NCBI RefSeq assembly: GCF_036884655.1
Contig: NC_088342.1
Location: 33,540,001 to 33,604,000, forward strand
DNA: 64,000 bases
Reading direction: 5' to 3'
DNA from: Musa acuminata AAA Group
Lineage: Eukaryota; Streptophyta; Magnoliopsida; Zingiberales; Musaceae
Within the stretch, counting starts at the first letter, position 1; each line of letters begins with the position of its first letter. A program made the position numbers and the translations under genes. Below, one piece after another: positions 23,004-36,524 of this stretch. The notes beneath the pieces were generated by a model. It ran no database searches. It saw only the letters and a list, made by a program, of their open reading frames with translations, and was not told the origin of the DNA.

Positions 23004-23876
23004 AATATTCTCCGAAACATTCAAAAATAATAATTAATTATAAAAATAATATATAATTAATCTAGAATTATACACATGAATACATTTAATGAGACTTATA
23101 GTTTATAATTTATAATTTATAATTTATACAAATACTATATTGTGGAGCATGACATAGTTGTAATATGCTTAGACATCTAAGATTACAATTAATTAAAGGT
23201 CAAAGAGAGTTAAGTTGGTAATTGCTGATTTATTTGGCAAATCAAAAATTTATGGCTATTGAATTGACTTGCTAAATACATAAGAAAGATCAGAAAAACT
23301 CAACCATATGACTTTAACTTAGTGTAAAAAAAAATCTAATTAATGAAATACGATGTTAATTTAAAGCTGAAGTAAATGCATTCTGAAAGTAGAAATTTAT
23401 TCAGAAAAAAGGAAAGAAAAAAGTGTAAGAGTTGTTTGTATTAGTTTGAAAATAGTATCTCATTCATTTCAATATAGTGCTACTTGATTAACCTCTCATC
23501 AGATTCTATCGTTATTGTTGGAGAAGCATCTTATGCTTATATTTACAGTGTGCAAAACTAGGAGGAAAAAGAAAGGCCATGCTCAACATCAAACACAATG
23601 AAAAAGTATTGCATTTCGGAAGGAGATTATTATCAAACCATGAGTGCTTTCAACGTTCCCAAAAATGACGGCACAGTTCCAGTGGAAGAATAGTCAATAC
23701 TCTGAAATTTGGAACCTATTTTTCTGAAGCAAAATCTCAAAATATATTATGCTGCAATGGAGCAATGGTTCAGTTCTTTTCATTGCAATCTGAGGCCATC
23801 AAAAAATTACAATCTGTCCAGAAAATTCAGACGTAAGTGAATTTGAACGATCCCTCCAAGTACTTCAACATCAAGG

Positions 23877-25705
23877 TCATTCTTCTTCCTCTCCTTTTAC
23901 AACATCAACACTTGCTTTGATTTCAGAAGACTCACTTACAAGTAACATAAGCTCCTTGAAAAAGAAGTCTAACTTATTGCAGTCAAAATCTTCGATTGCC
24001 GATGATACTGTCGCTTTTGATCTTTGATGAGATTGTTTATTTTCTTGTTGTAGTTGAAAGTGATACATTCTCAGAGCATCGTCCGTGGAAATCTCTTGAA
24101 CGGGCTTGTAAAGACTTTGAAACGTGCATCTGTCTTCAAGCTTCTTAACTAACTTTTCTTTGAATTGATCTGGGAGGTTTACAAATGCACTACGAAATAA
24201 TGTAGGAAAAATAAGATACCAAAATTCTTCTGCAGAAAGAGATCAGTAAATACTATCACTTTTCACCTTGTGATGCCTCTAACAATTCCCCATTTGTAAC
24301 CACTGCTTGCAGATTGCTTAAACCCAATGTTGAAGCCCTCTTGGGCAGAAGCTTCCTTTCCTGCAGATATACCATCTCGATAACCCTTATAAACTTTTGT
24401 CAAGGGTTCCATATGATACATCCTCAAGTTTAAAGCCCTAAAAGTTTTACTATGAAGAGTTTTGGACAAAGGATATGCATATCATTTATAGATTGCAAGG
24501 ATACTGTATAAAATTGATCATAACGCCTCTTCTGTTCTCTGTTTAAGTCAGCATCTGAGATTTCATTCAGAAGCCCATCATCACACCAAGAATCATCAGA
24601 AGCATGCTCTGGAACTAAAACTAACTCATTAGCATATTAAACTTTGTATTTGGTCAAAACAACCATGGCAGTATATCATACAACTTCCACAAAAGGCATC
24701 ATGTAAATGCTACATAAACACCAAAGAGACCAAAATGTCATCTAATATATCCATAATATAGTCACTAATTTGAGGAAGAATGAAATTAAAATTTTAGTTT
24801 TGATGAAACTATACTCTGCACATGAATTGCTATGCATGCATCTAGGCCAATCAAATTCAATCGTCTCTGACTTTAAAGGAACAATTCATTCGATTCCAAA
24901 ATCTCCACATGTGCATGCTCGCTCAATAGCAGAAATGAAAAAGAAACAGTAAAACAATATGATGCATGAGCAATTAAATTAATTTATTAATAAAATAAAT
25001 TTAATTTGTTTAGAGATATTTTACATATGTAATAACATGAAAATATCTACTCAACGAGGAGAAAAAGAAAGAAAAAATACAACAAAAAAGAAATCATATT
25101 ATTGAAAATTACAAATCTTGATTGAATATCTTAAAGATTCATCTCTATAAAGATGAAAGATTATCAATCAAAAATATCATGAAGAGAGGAAGACTATTTC
25201 TCAAATCAAATCAGAAACGAAGAACAAGATATCATATATTTGATTTGATGCGATTGTAATTTTTTAAATTTCTGTAATTTTCTTTTTATTCTTATACTTG
25301 AGCATATAAAAATGGGCTATAACATTGTAATGTATGAATAAAAAAAGGATCCATGAATCAAGTTTTTTTCCTTTCCCACCTTGTGAGGCATGCGGAGGTG
25401 CAAGACTTCTATCCTAGGAGTGTTATCTTTGAGCCAATTGGATAGTTATACATTTGCTTATTATTTTTAGTTATTATCTTTCACTTTTCTCTTTCTATTC
25501 CTCCACTATGAAAGTAATTTGTTGTTGCTCGTCCTACATGCCAACCAATATTGAACACTTCAAAATTAAATATACCATCACATAAGTCTCAGAGATATAA
25601 CCGCAGTGCCTCACCACAATGCTAAAAACTTTGCAAATATCTAGTATTGGTAACAAACCTCATAGCAAACTTTTTACCTTCATCCTCTTGTGATGATCTA
25701 AGCAT
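23877..25705 (-). CDS. YAE1: YAE1-like protein, best-preserved copy
   Basis: Four coding exons on the minus strand: 25705-25678, 24614-24505, 24385-24267 and 24189-23877 (570 nt, 189 residues plus stop). All introns start GT and end AG, including AG at 24386-24387 before exon 3, which the other visible copies lack. Residues 11-46 are an acidic N-terminal region ending NREQKRRYDQFYT. Residues 47-85 form the deca-GX3 motif (Gly at 47, 51, 55, 63, 67, 75, 79, 83). The rest includes LPDQFKEKLV and an acidic GEEEE end. The Yae1 family acts in the cytosol with Lto1 as an adaptor delivering ABCE1/Rli1 to the CIA Fe-S machinery; that role is family knowledge. Start choice: the first ATG in the exon after a leader intron. 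Expression is unknown, and a single-copy orthologue may exist elsewhere. Confidence 0.65.
25007..25538. mobile_element. LTR-like insertion in YAE1 intron 1 (unit B copy)
   Basis: Same TATAAAAATGGGC and AATAAAAAA signals. The AT-rich sequence just before it reads AATAAAATAAATT where A, C and D read AATAAATTAAATT. Confidence 0.3.
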
Positions 25706-26189
25706 GTCCTACAAATAAATCAATTTGTTCCAAAGAGAAACAGAAGAATAGAAATAGCAGGTGCCACCAATTCCACCAAGTAAACCTTTTTCATATAAAA
25801 ATATGACCAAAAGTATCAAATTTATGAGGAAAAAAAAAGCTCACTGAGGGAAAGAACAAGGGTGATCTAGAAGTTGTCCGCTTGCGGAGGGAGGGCAGCC
25901 ATCAGAGTTAGAGCTTATCGGGAGAATCACATCAATCGGATCGATAAGCAGCAAAAACACATAGTCCTAGATTAATCATGAGGACCAGATTGATGGCGGA
26001 AAAGAATCTTGCACTGCATCTTCTTTAGGGTTTTCGAACTAGAAAAGTGCGAGAAGGGAATTGGGGGCTAACCGTGAAGTTCTGAACAAGATATGGTCGA
26101 TTGTAATGCATTAAATAAATTTGTGAGAGAGTAGGGAACTCTCTTCTTTCCTTAGAGAGAGAAGCTCTGGGTTTCTAAGGCGATAAGGA

Positions 26190-27453
26190 CAACCCCATTG
26201 CCTTCTCCCTCCTTAATTCCACCTTTGATGCGACCCAACCACACCCTTCCCCACCCCCCCCCGCCCCCAACTACTGGCTTCACATCCCCTACTTGGCTCT
26301 CTCCTTGCATCCATTGTTGTTCCCCTCCCTAGGGTGTTATCATCTTCTTCTGTGGTGTCGATCCCTTCAGTTAGGGTTCCTGGAGTGATGCCAAGCCAGA
26401 CCCCTAAGGTTTTCTCCTTTGGCAAGTACCAAGAAAAATGGGCCACTCCATCGGGATCCTTCCAATGCCCCTCCGCCTTCCAAGAAGAGCCAATTGGATG
26501 GCCCTTTCACTGGAAAGAGCATCTCTTAGGCATTGATGTTAATTGGTCCTTCATATGGGCCAGATGCAAGTTCACTACTATCTTCTTCTTTGTTTAACCG
26601 GATCTATGATGCTTCTAAGGATTTCATCGAATTTGACGAAAAAACTCCTCATGAATGGCAAAAACCTTGAATATCTAGTTTGATCAATCATTTCCTCCGA
26701 CTTCGACTTTGGATTTCCTGAAATATGTGGTTTCTCACTAATGGAAATGTTCTTTGGTGTCCCAAGTGATCAATTTGGCTTAAGGTTTTTATTTGCTTTC
26801 AATTTTTTTCTAAAGCGGAGGTTGTTCGCATCCTCACCGAGGGACCATGGACCATTCGAGGGGAGGTTTTGTATCTGATGCCCAAGAAAGCTAATTTCCA
26901 GCCTCTCACAGAGAGGATCTCATCTGTCCCTATCTAGGTGTAGTTCGTCAATCTTCCTTTGGAGTACTGGAACAGAATGTGTTATTAATCTTGGTTCTCT
27001 CCTAGGTCGTCCCCTAAAGAATGATGAATGTTCTTTCTCGTTTGAAAGGGGTCGATATGTAAGGTTAGTATAGAAATCGATCTTTCAAAACCCCATAAGC
27101 AGTATGACTGGGTCACCTAAAGAAAGGAATTTTCCAAACTGTTTCATATGAGAATTTACCTTTGGTGTGTTTCAAGTATAGTTGTGTGGGTCATAAAGTG
27201 GATTTGCCCTCTAGTTTCGATGACTTCTTTGACTTCCTCCCTTGTTTTTCTGGACTCTTCTCACAAGGCCGACCCCCAAAAGGGTGTGGAGCAACCCCCT
27301 TCCGATTTAGATGGCTCTATTACCCTAAGGGAGGTTGGGTCTTCTCACTTAGAGCTGGACCTCTTTGGTCCATGGATTAAAGTTGAGAAGCGTTGCCCGA
27401 TTGGTCGTCGGCACAGCCAAGCCAACGCTGATCGAAATCGATCGGAATAGGGG
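26190..27453 (+). mobile_element. Decayed LINE ORF1 remnant (unit B copy)
   Basis: Poly-C run of 9. The T-run before the DUF4283 core reads TTTTTATTTG, a variant shared with C but not with A or D. Confidence 0.7.
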
Positions 27454-27546
27454 GGTGGGGTGGTGCCATGTCGAGGAAGCGATCGAGGCCATTGGTTTCC
27501 TCTGCTCCTTGAGATATTGGCACACATACAGGTCACATGCCCCCTA

Positions 27547-27973
27547 CACTATAAGAAAAATAGTTATTAACCATGAACAAAAGTTGTCACTAAAAGAATT
27601 AGTGCAAAATGAGCCATCACTAGCTTCCGTCAGCATAGATCTCGTGGCTAAAAGTTTTAGTAACAAAAAAAGACACATATGTCATTAAATTATAGTTTTT
27701 AGTGATAGTTTATATTTGTAGCTAAAACATTAAATTCTATCGCTAAAAATAAATAAATTGATAAATTAATATTTCTGTGACAACAATTGGTTATGAACAC
27801 TTCTGTCACTAAAAGAATTGACTAACAATTTTAGTGACAATATAATTAACTCTTACTGATTAAATGGAAAAGATAATAATAATTTAGTGATGGCTTGACC
27901 TGTCACTAAAATATAAAAAAAATTAGTAATGGATTATTTGAGTGTCACTATACTGTCAATAATAATTTTATTA
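27547..27973. mobile_element. CACTA transposon end (unit B copy)
   Basis: CTA then CACTATAAG terminus and the same subterminal TTTTAGTGAC series as in A. Confidence 0.75.
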
Positions 27974-28892
27974 ATTACCTATCAATTTTTAATAATTTCA
28001 AAATCATACCAAAACTTTTTCATAAATTCAAGATAAAATTATTGATATTTGAAACTTCACATTACAATCTTTATTTTATCCAAAAATCAATATCAAAGTG
28101 AGACAATTATAAATTCCACATCATCTCGAAAAAAAATACATCAAGATATCTTTATATCTTCATTCTTGAACTCTCCTGTGTCATCTTGTGCATCTTGAGT
28201 GAAGTCACAATTGCACAATATATACAGACAAGTCACAATTGTTAGAGTTGCATAGTAGAGTTGAATAGTCCATCACTATTATCCCATGTTTGCAAATGCA
28301 AATGGTTAAGAAGGTGAGGAAACTGAAACCCTATTCTTCACACATTATTTCTTGCTATTATACTATGGAGGTATATGAAGTTTTCCTTTATGTCAACCTA
28401 CTGCTGACATTACATACTTTTTATTTTCAGAGTTAAGAAATGTTGTATATGAAAATAAAAGCAATTTTATGGTTGATTTCACTGATAAAACATAAACATG
28501 TCAAGATTGTTAGCAGTCCATAACAAGTTCTAGTGTACTGCAACCTAAAATTGGAATCCAAAATCAGATTAAAGCTTTCTAAAAGATATACCTCTTAAGT
28601 GAAGTAAAGCAGCATGGAAGCTTAGATATATTAGTGTTGCCAAGCAATGAAATAAAGTGAAATAGAAACAGAAAATATCGAAGTCAAGTTCATCTTCCTA
28701 AGCGAGGGGAGGCCCGAAGCGCGTCGCTTGGGCGCTCGCCCGAGCCCAGGCGTCGGGCGAGCACCCGGGTTAAACCTAGCGACCGAACCAGCGTTTTAGG
28801 TCTGGTTCAATCTCCGGTGCTTTAGTTGGTCCAATCGAACCAACTAAAGCACCGATATCAGCCTTCTTCTCACGACTTCCCCAACTCTAACC

Positions 28893-29323
28893 CCGCTCGC
28901 CACTTCCACTCCCACTGCCGCTGCCACTGCTACCGCTATCGCTGCCACTATCGTCGCTCGTCGCTCTTGCTCTCGCTGCCGCTGCCACTGTCGTCGCTCG
29001 CCGCTCCCGCTCTCGCTCCCCCCTGCTCGCTGCTACCGCTGCCACTATCGCCGCTCCCGCTGCCACTACTCGCTGTTACTGCTGTCGCTGCCACTATCGT
29101 CGCTCGCCACTCCTGCTCCCGTTGACACTGTTGCCGCTCCCGCTGCTTCTGCTCGCTACTACTACTGCTGCTGCCACTATCGCCGCTCGCCGCTCCTACT
29201 CCCGCTACTCGTTACTACCACTGTCGTTGCCACTGTCGCCGCTCCCGTTGCCATCGCTCGCCGCTACCGCTGCCGCTGCCACTATCGCTTCTCGTTGCTA
29301 CCGCTGCCGCTGCTCTCAGTCAG
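28893..29323. repeat. CGCTGCCACT-type minisatellite (unit B copy)
   Basis: Carries TTCTGCTCGCTACTACTACTG near 29147 where A and D have CTCTGCTCGCTACTACTGCTG. The 16-bp-stem hairpin precedes it at 28815-28854. Confidence 0.7.
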
Positions 29324-29404
29324 TAGCCTCAGTCTTCCTCTTACTCACACTCTTCTTACTTCAATAGTATACTGTTATCAATATATTAACAATATGCTAC
29401 TAAC

Positions 29405-29626
29405 CAAGGTTCGTCGTACCGTACCGTACAGGCGTTTCGACCCGAGCTCGGTACGGTACGGTACGGTACCGGTGTACCGGGCGGTACATCAGGGCGTACC
29501 GAACAATTTTATACTTTTTTCATACTGTAGCACTGTAGCGGTATCGGGCGATCCGCATACCGGTAACCTATCGGATCGGTACGTACCGCCGGGTACGGAT
29601 GGTACGCTTCGGTATGATAGACCTTG
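29405..29626. mobile_element. hAT-like MITE (unit C copy)
   Basis: CTACTAAC flanks on both sides. No difference from the unit B copy noticed. Confidence 0.85.
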
Positions 29627-30003
29627 CTACTAACTATATACTAGTAATAGTATTTTTATTTATTAGATTAATAATATATTATTTTGATTTTAATACTATT
29701 AATTTTTATTTATTTAAAATTATTATTAGGTTTCAGAATAAATGATATATTTTTATTTAAATAAATATATTTATTAATTATATTATATATTTTTATATTT
29801 TAGCGTCTCGCTTCACTCAGACGAACGCCTAGCACCTCGGACGTTTTTGGACCTTAGCACCTTTTGGCACCTAGCGCCTTTTCAATCAATGCTTGTAACA
29901 AAATTGCAAACTCTCTTTAATGCATCTCAACTCCCAAAGCTTTGACAACAAGTTGACAACAACTTATAGCTAAACAATGAAAAACAAGACCAAGTTTATA
30001 TAC

Positions 30004-30675
30004 CATTTATGCCCTCCATTCCAGCTCTGACAATAGGCCGAGCACTTGAGTAGCTGCGGAAGGACCAAAAACTCTTATCTACAAAACATAAATAAATGTT
30101 ACACAATGGCACTTCCCGTGATTCACCATCCAAATTCGAGCAATCAACAATCCAAATAACATAATTAATCAAATTAAAGCCCCACGCCCCCACAATCCAA
30201 ACCCTAATTGAGATTTCCCAAGAGGATCCGCCACGATGAACCTCACGAGAAACATAGAAGAAAAGGCGTAATCCAAATAGAACCGAGAATCCACGCAGAA
30301 CAAATACAACCCTGAGCAATTAAACGGAAATCGAGACGAGCTCCATAGCAAAAGAAACAAGAGCATATCAATGCGTCGCAATAGGAACGGGGTAGGAGAA
30401 AGGAGTGGAGGCAAACCTGGGGGCAGGGCCCGACGACGGGATCGATCGCCTGAGGAGCAAAGGTAGGGGTTTTCGACCAGCGGGACAACTGGGTGGGACG
30501 AGTGAAGCTCCGTCTCTCGATCTCGTCTCCCTCGCCCGCTCCTATTTCGCTGTTGGTGGCGACGCACGGACGTGAGGGGATCATTAAATCGCAACTACAG
30601 AGAGAAGCAGTGTAGAACGAGGAGGTCGAGGAGCAGTGACGGCCAGGACCGAAGAGCCAAGTAAGAATCCGCCAT
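30004..30675 (-). pseudogene. Truncated 5' gene end (unit C copy)
   Basis: Short-type leader variants (GACCAGCGGG, ACAACTGGG) as in A. Confidence 0.4.
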
Positions 30676-31672
30676 TTCCACCGTCTCTCTCTCTCACTCT
30701 CCCTGCCTCCGGGGGTGATATGGCGAGGGCGTCTCATGCTTAGTGACGCGGTTGATATCGGATTCGGGGAGTGGCCTCCGGAGCCGTCGGATCCGGGTGG
30801 GGTTGCAGCCGCCGCCGTTCTCCCTGTAGTTGCGATTTAATGATCCCCTCACGTCCGTGCGTTTTAATGATCCCCTCACGTTCCTCGCCCGCTCCTATTT
30901 CGCTGTTGGTGGCGACGCACGGACGTGCGTTTTAATGATCCCCTCACGTCCGTGCGTTTTAATGATCCCCTCACGTCCGTGCGTTCTCCGCTCAAAATGG
31001 CGACGCACGGACGTGAGGGGATCATTAAAACGCACGGACGGACGTGAGGGGATCATTAAATCGCACGGACGTGAGGGGATCATTAAAACGCACGGACGTG
31101 AGGGGATCATTAAAACGCACGTCCGTGCGTCGCCACCAACAGCGAAATAGGAGCGGGCGAGGAACGTGAGGGGATCATTAAAACGCACGGACGTGAGGGG
31201 ATCATTAAATCGCAACTACAGGGAGAACGGCGGCGGCTGCAACCCCACCCGGATCCGACGGCTCCGGAGGCCACTCCCCGAATCCGATATCAACCGCGTC
31301 ACTAAGCATGAGACGCCCTCGCCATATCACCCCCGGAGGCAGGGAGAGTGAGAGAGAGAGACGGTGGAAATGGCGGATTCTTACTTGGCTCTTCGGTCCT
31401 GGCCGTCACTGCTCCTCGACCTCCTCGTTCTACACTGCTTCTCTCTGTAGTTGCGATTTAATGATCCCCTCACGTCCGTGCGTTTTAATGATCCCCTCAC
31501 GTTCCTCGCCCGCTCCTATTTCGCTGTTGGTGGCGACGCACGGACGTGCGTTTTAATGATCCCCTCACGTCCGTGCATTTTAATGATCCCCTCACGTCCG
31601 TGCGATTTAATGATCCCCTCACGTCCGTCCGTGCGTTTTAATGATCCCCTCACGTCCGTGCGTCGCCATTTT
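30557..31672. mobile_element. Foldback element with perfect arms (unit C copy)
   Basis: Arms 30563-30982 and 31063-31482 match perfectly by eye over 420 bp, as in A. Confidence 0.6.
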
Positions 31673-31809
31673 TCTTGGTACTTGCCAAAGGAGAAAACCT
31701 TAGGGTCAAATACTCATCTTGTAAATGAGCTTACAACAACATAATCAAATTAATATTTTATTTATAAAAAATTAATTTATTTTAAGCTTTCGATTTTTGG
31801 TAAGTTAGT

Positions 31810-32111
31810 CTACGTCGGTTTTGACACGAATTGAAATGTTTGTCGGCGCTCTCTCTCTATCTTAGAACTATTTTCTTGGCAACGAGGATATGAAAACAAA
31901 AATGAACAAACCCTCATCACTCGATAACAGAACAATACCATGAAGAGCAAACCAAAATAAAAACAATCCATATCACTTGAATCGAACCAGAACCTTTCAT
32001 CAACGAGATTAATGTCGAGGAGGTCTCGAGGAAGCAATTTCTTAAAAGCATAAACTCGTCCTCCTCCTTCATCGGCACCTCCTCACCAACTTTGAAACCC
32101 GCCGTCTTCAA
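31810..32111 (-). pseudogene. Unrecognised gene-like fragment (unit C copy)
   Basis: Both frames open. One change (CTCTATCTTAG near 31858) relative to A. Confidence 0.3.
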
Positions 32112-32505
32112 TCAAGTCATTGGGAATAAGGGGTTGGCTGCGCGGGAGAGGGAGGAGTGAAGTATTTAGGATGGTGGAGAGAGAGGGAGGAGAGGAGAGG
32201 AGAGCGTGGGCCGTGATTCCTGATCTCGTTTGTGGAGCTGGAGATTGGTATTTCCACTAGGGTTCGCCTACAATCGCGCACCACCAAGAAGGCCGTGACA
32301 CGTTATTTCTTTTTCAAAACATTTATATCCCAACTTGCTTAAGTTGAATCGACCGACTCTAAGTCAACTCGTAACTCCATTCTAGTCAAGCTTTGTATCC
32401 GATTCAAACGTCAGGTCCAGCTCCAAATCTCAATCTGGGCCGTAGGATCACATGATCCTACGATCTTGATCACAAATTTGATGACCGCATCTAATTCAAC
32501 AGTGA

Positions 32506-32528
32506 ATATATATATATATATATATATA
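32506..32528. repeat. (AT)n microsatellite, 23 bp
   Basis: Single short AT junction, as expected for the short unit type. Confidence 0.95.
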
Positions 32529-35500
32529 AAGCATTAGATCTAACCGTGGAGGGGAATATTACAACAGAAATGACGGCTCAAGTGAATAACGTCGAGGACC
32601 ATTTGCTCTATGCTTAGAGGAGTGTGGAATTATCCCTCTGTATAAAATGCCAAGGTCACCTAACATGAATGGTGTAGTTGAAAGACGAAACTGCATACTT
32701 AAAGACATAGTAAGAAATATGATTTTTTAATCTACTTTGCCAGAGTCACCCTGAAGAGAAGCAATAAAAACTATAGCTTACATTCTTATAGAGTACCAAT
32801 TAAAGCAACTACAAAAACACCTTATGAGCTTTGGACCGGAAGAAAGCCTAGTCTAAGACACTTTCATAGGTTGTCTATCTAAGACAAGGCTTTACAGGCC
32901 TAACGAAAAGAAATTGGAACCCCAAACAATAAGCAATTATTTTATTGGTTATTCTGAACGATCTAAGGGGTACAAATTTTATAATCCCAAATCAATAAAT
33001 ATTTTTGAGACGAGTATTGCTACAAGGATATTGAGTTTGGGGGGAGAAATAAGGTTAAAGACTTTACGTTTGAGGAAGAATTGGTTCAATTTAATCCAAT
33101 TTATATAGTTGCCACTGATGTGGTAAATTCAATACCTCAAAAGGATATAGTTATTTCAACTCTCATATAGTATAAGAAAATTATTCATGAGGATCAAACT
33201 CAACATCCATAAGAACATATGCCACAAGAGCTAGCACCTTTGTGATGATCCATTAGGGTAAGGAGGAGTGTCATTTCATATGATTATATGGTATTTCTCT
33301 GGGAACATGAAAAAAGTAGTGATATGATGGAAGATGATCCAATCAACTTCTGTCAAGCCATAGAGGATTCCAATTCTGATAAGTGGATTAAAGCAATGAA
33401 TCAAGAGTATAAGTCCATACAAGACAATAAAGTTTGAGAACTTGTCCCATTACTAGAAGGAGTGAAACCTATTGGTTGTAAATGAATTTTTAAAACCAAA
33501 GGGGATTCTAATGGTAATGTGGAGAGATATAATGCACGTCTTGTGGCAAAGGGCTATACTCAAAAAGAAGGGATTGACTTTAAATAAACCTCTCCGGTTT
33601 TAACGAATGACTCTTTTAGAATAATTATGGCTTTAGCCACACATTTTGATTTGGAGCTCTTTTAGATGGATGTCAAAATAACAATTCTCAATGGAAATAT
33701 TGATGAAATAATTTATATGGTACAACCAGAATACTTTGTATCAAAAGAACCTAAAGAAAATAATATGTAAATTGATAAAATCTATCTATGAGATAAAACA
33801 TATTGAATCTTGGATTTTGACGATGAAATCAATTAATGAGTTTACGATCTAATGTACATTTAAGTGACGTAGGACTATATTCAATCAGGAAAGATAAATT
33901 GATTAAAGCGGTGGAATCAAAAGTTGGGCTAAAATGGAACATGTCAGAAGATTGGATGTCGGACCGGAGGAATGGTCGACATATCAGCAGAAGGCTTCGT
34001 GCCATGAGTTCGAGCATCGGGCCAAAAGGATCAGACATTGCACTAAGGAGATCGGGTGTTGCGGATATCAACATGTCGATTGGGCAATACATCATAAGAG
34101 AGGACGATATGCCGAAGGTTCGGGTGAAGCATCGGATGAACCAATGACATGTTGGATAACTTAGAATTCTTACTTATAATAATTTGTCTAGATCGAAGTA
34201 GTTTTAGTTCTAATTGGATTGTTTAGAATGTAATTAGACCAACTCAATTATGGGTTAACTCGGCCTGAATTGGGGTTATTTTGGGCCAAGTGGAAGGCCC
34301 AATTAGTGACCCATAGTTGGCCCAAGCTGTGACACTGCCAGTTTAGGTGATAATATTGCTCAGATACAATCTCCCAGACTGTGTTAGGCGATGGTACCAC
34401 CTAGTCTCAAACTAGCAGGCGGTGGTATTGCTAGTACCCCGAAAACCCAAGATGAGATCATTTGGTCCCTAAATTTGAATTCATTTGGGGCCTAAAAAAG
34501 CCCTACTCATCCTTACTCAGTAAACACATCAATTGTGAGTTAAAGAAAAGAAAAATGCTATAGTAATATTATAAAAACTCGTCTCAAGCTCTCAGTATTA
34601 TATATGAAGTTTAAGAGAGAGGTGAGGTTGTAAAGGTTATCTCCTAAACCGGTGAAAAGGAGAAAATGGGTGTAAAAGGATAGTTGATCTTCCTCCGTTG
34701 AAAGAAGATCGATAGTGAAAGCCGATGGCCTTGAGTGAAGAGGAATCAGGAGTGGATGCAGGTCACGATGATCGAACCACTATAAAACTTAGTTTGTATT
34801 TATATTTTGTTTTTTACCTTTATTGCAAACTGCTTTACTTGCTCATTACATTTTTATGAACGTTTTCGAGTTAAACATATTTCCAATATGATTTTATCGA
34901 ACGAAATTTTCGAATCGATGTAATTTTTATCGTAAGCACTAATTCACACTCCCCCCCTCTTAGTGCCGATTTCGATCCTAACAAAACAAACATCCTTTTA
35001 GTAGTATCACAAATTTCATCAAGTAATTATCTCATTTGGTTTTAAGATGAATGTTGTTGATGATTGCATGTATCATAAATTCAGTGGGAGCAAATTTATT
35101 TTACTAATATTTTATATGGATGACATTCTGCTTGCCACTAATGATATAGACATATTGCACGAAACCAAGAGATTTTTATCTAGAAATTTTGAGATGAAAG
35201 ATCTTGGTGATGCCCCTTTTGTATTAGGAATCCAGATACACCGAGATAGATCGCGAGGTATTCTAGGATTATTACAAAGGAACTATATCGATAAAGTACT
35301 CAAAAGGTTTAGCATATAGGATTGTAAACCAGGAGACACCCCTATCACAAAGGGAGACAAGTTCAGTCTCAATTAGTGCCTTAAAAAAAATCTGGAAACT
35401 TAAGAAATGCAGAAGATTTCCTATGCATTAGCTTTAGGGAGTCTAATGTATGCACAGGTTTGTACGCGTCAAGATATAATGTACATTGTTGGAATGTTAG

Positions 35501-35658
35501 ATAGATACTTAAGCAATCATGGAATGAATCATTGGAATATAGCTAAAAGAGTCATGAGATATTTAAAGAGAACAAAAGATCATATGGGAGATCAGACCAT
35601 TTGAAGATCATTGGATATTCTGACTCCGATTTTACTAGATGCTAAGACAATATGATTT
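32529..35658 (+). mobile_element. Decayed Ty1-copia body (unit C copy)
   Basis: One private change turns a Val to Ile codon near 35538 (AATATAGC). Otherwise it has the same set of stops as B. Confidence 0.9.
33801..34983. mobile_element. Solo LTR in copia RT (unit C copy)
   Basis: AAACA duplications at 33796-33800 and 34984-34988. Confidence 0.85.
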
Positions 35659-36524
35659 AATATTCTCCGACACATTCAAAAATAATAATTAATTATAAAA
35701 ATAATATATAATTAATCTAGAATTATACACATGAATACATTTAATGAGACTTATATTTTATAATTTATAATTTATACAAATACTATATTGTGGAGCATGA
35801 CATAGTTGTAATATGCTTAGACATCTAAGATTACAATTAATTAAAGGTCAAAGAGAGTTAAGTTGGTAATTGCTGATTTATTTGGCAAATCAAAAATTTA
35901 TGGCTATTGAATTGACTTGCTAAATACATAAGAAAGATCAGAAAAACTCAACCATATGACTTTAACTTAGTGTAAAAAAAAATCTAATTAATGAAATACG
36001 ATGTTAATTTAAAGCTGAAGTAAATGCATTCTGAAAGTAGAAATTTATTCAGAAAAAAGGAAAGAAAAAAGTGTAAGAGTTGTTTGTATTAGTTTGAAAA
36101 TAGTATCTCATTCATTTCAATATAGTGCTACTTGATTAACCTCTCATCAGATTCTATCGTTATTGTCGGAGAAGCATCTTATGCTTATATTTACAGTGTG
36201 CAAAACTAGGAGGAAAAAGAAAGGCCATGCTCAACATCAAACACAATGAAAAAGTATTGCATTTCGGAAGGAGATTATTATCAAACCATGAGTGCTTTCA
36301 ACGTTCCCAAAAATGACGGCACAGTTCCAGTGGAAGAATAGTCAATACTCTGAAATTTGGAACCTATTTTTCTGAAGCAAAATCTCAAAATATATTATGC
36401 TGCAATGGAGCAATGGTTCAGTTCTTTTCATTGCAATCTGAGGCCATCAAAAAATTACAATCTGTCCAGAAAATTCAGACGTAAGTGAATTTGAACGATC
36501 CCTCCAAGTACTTCAACATCAAGG

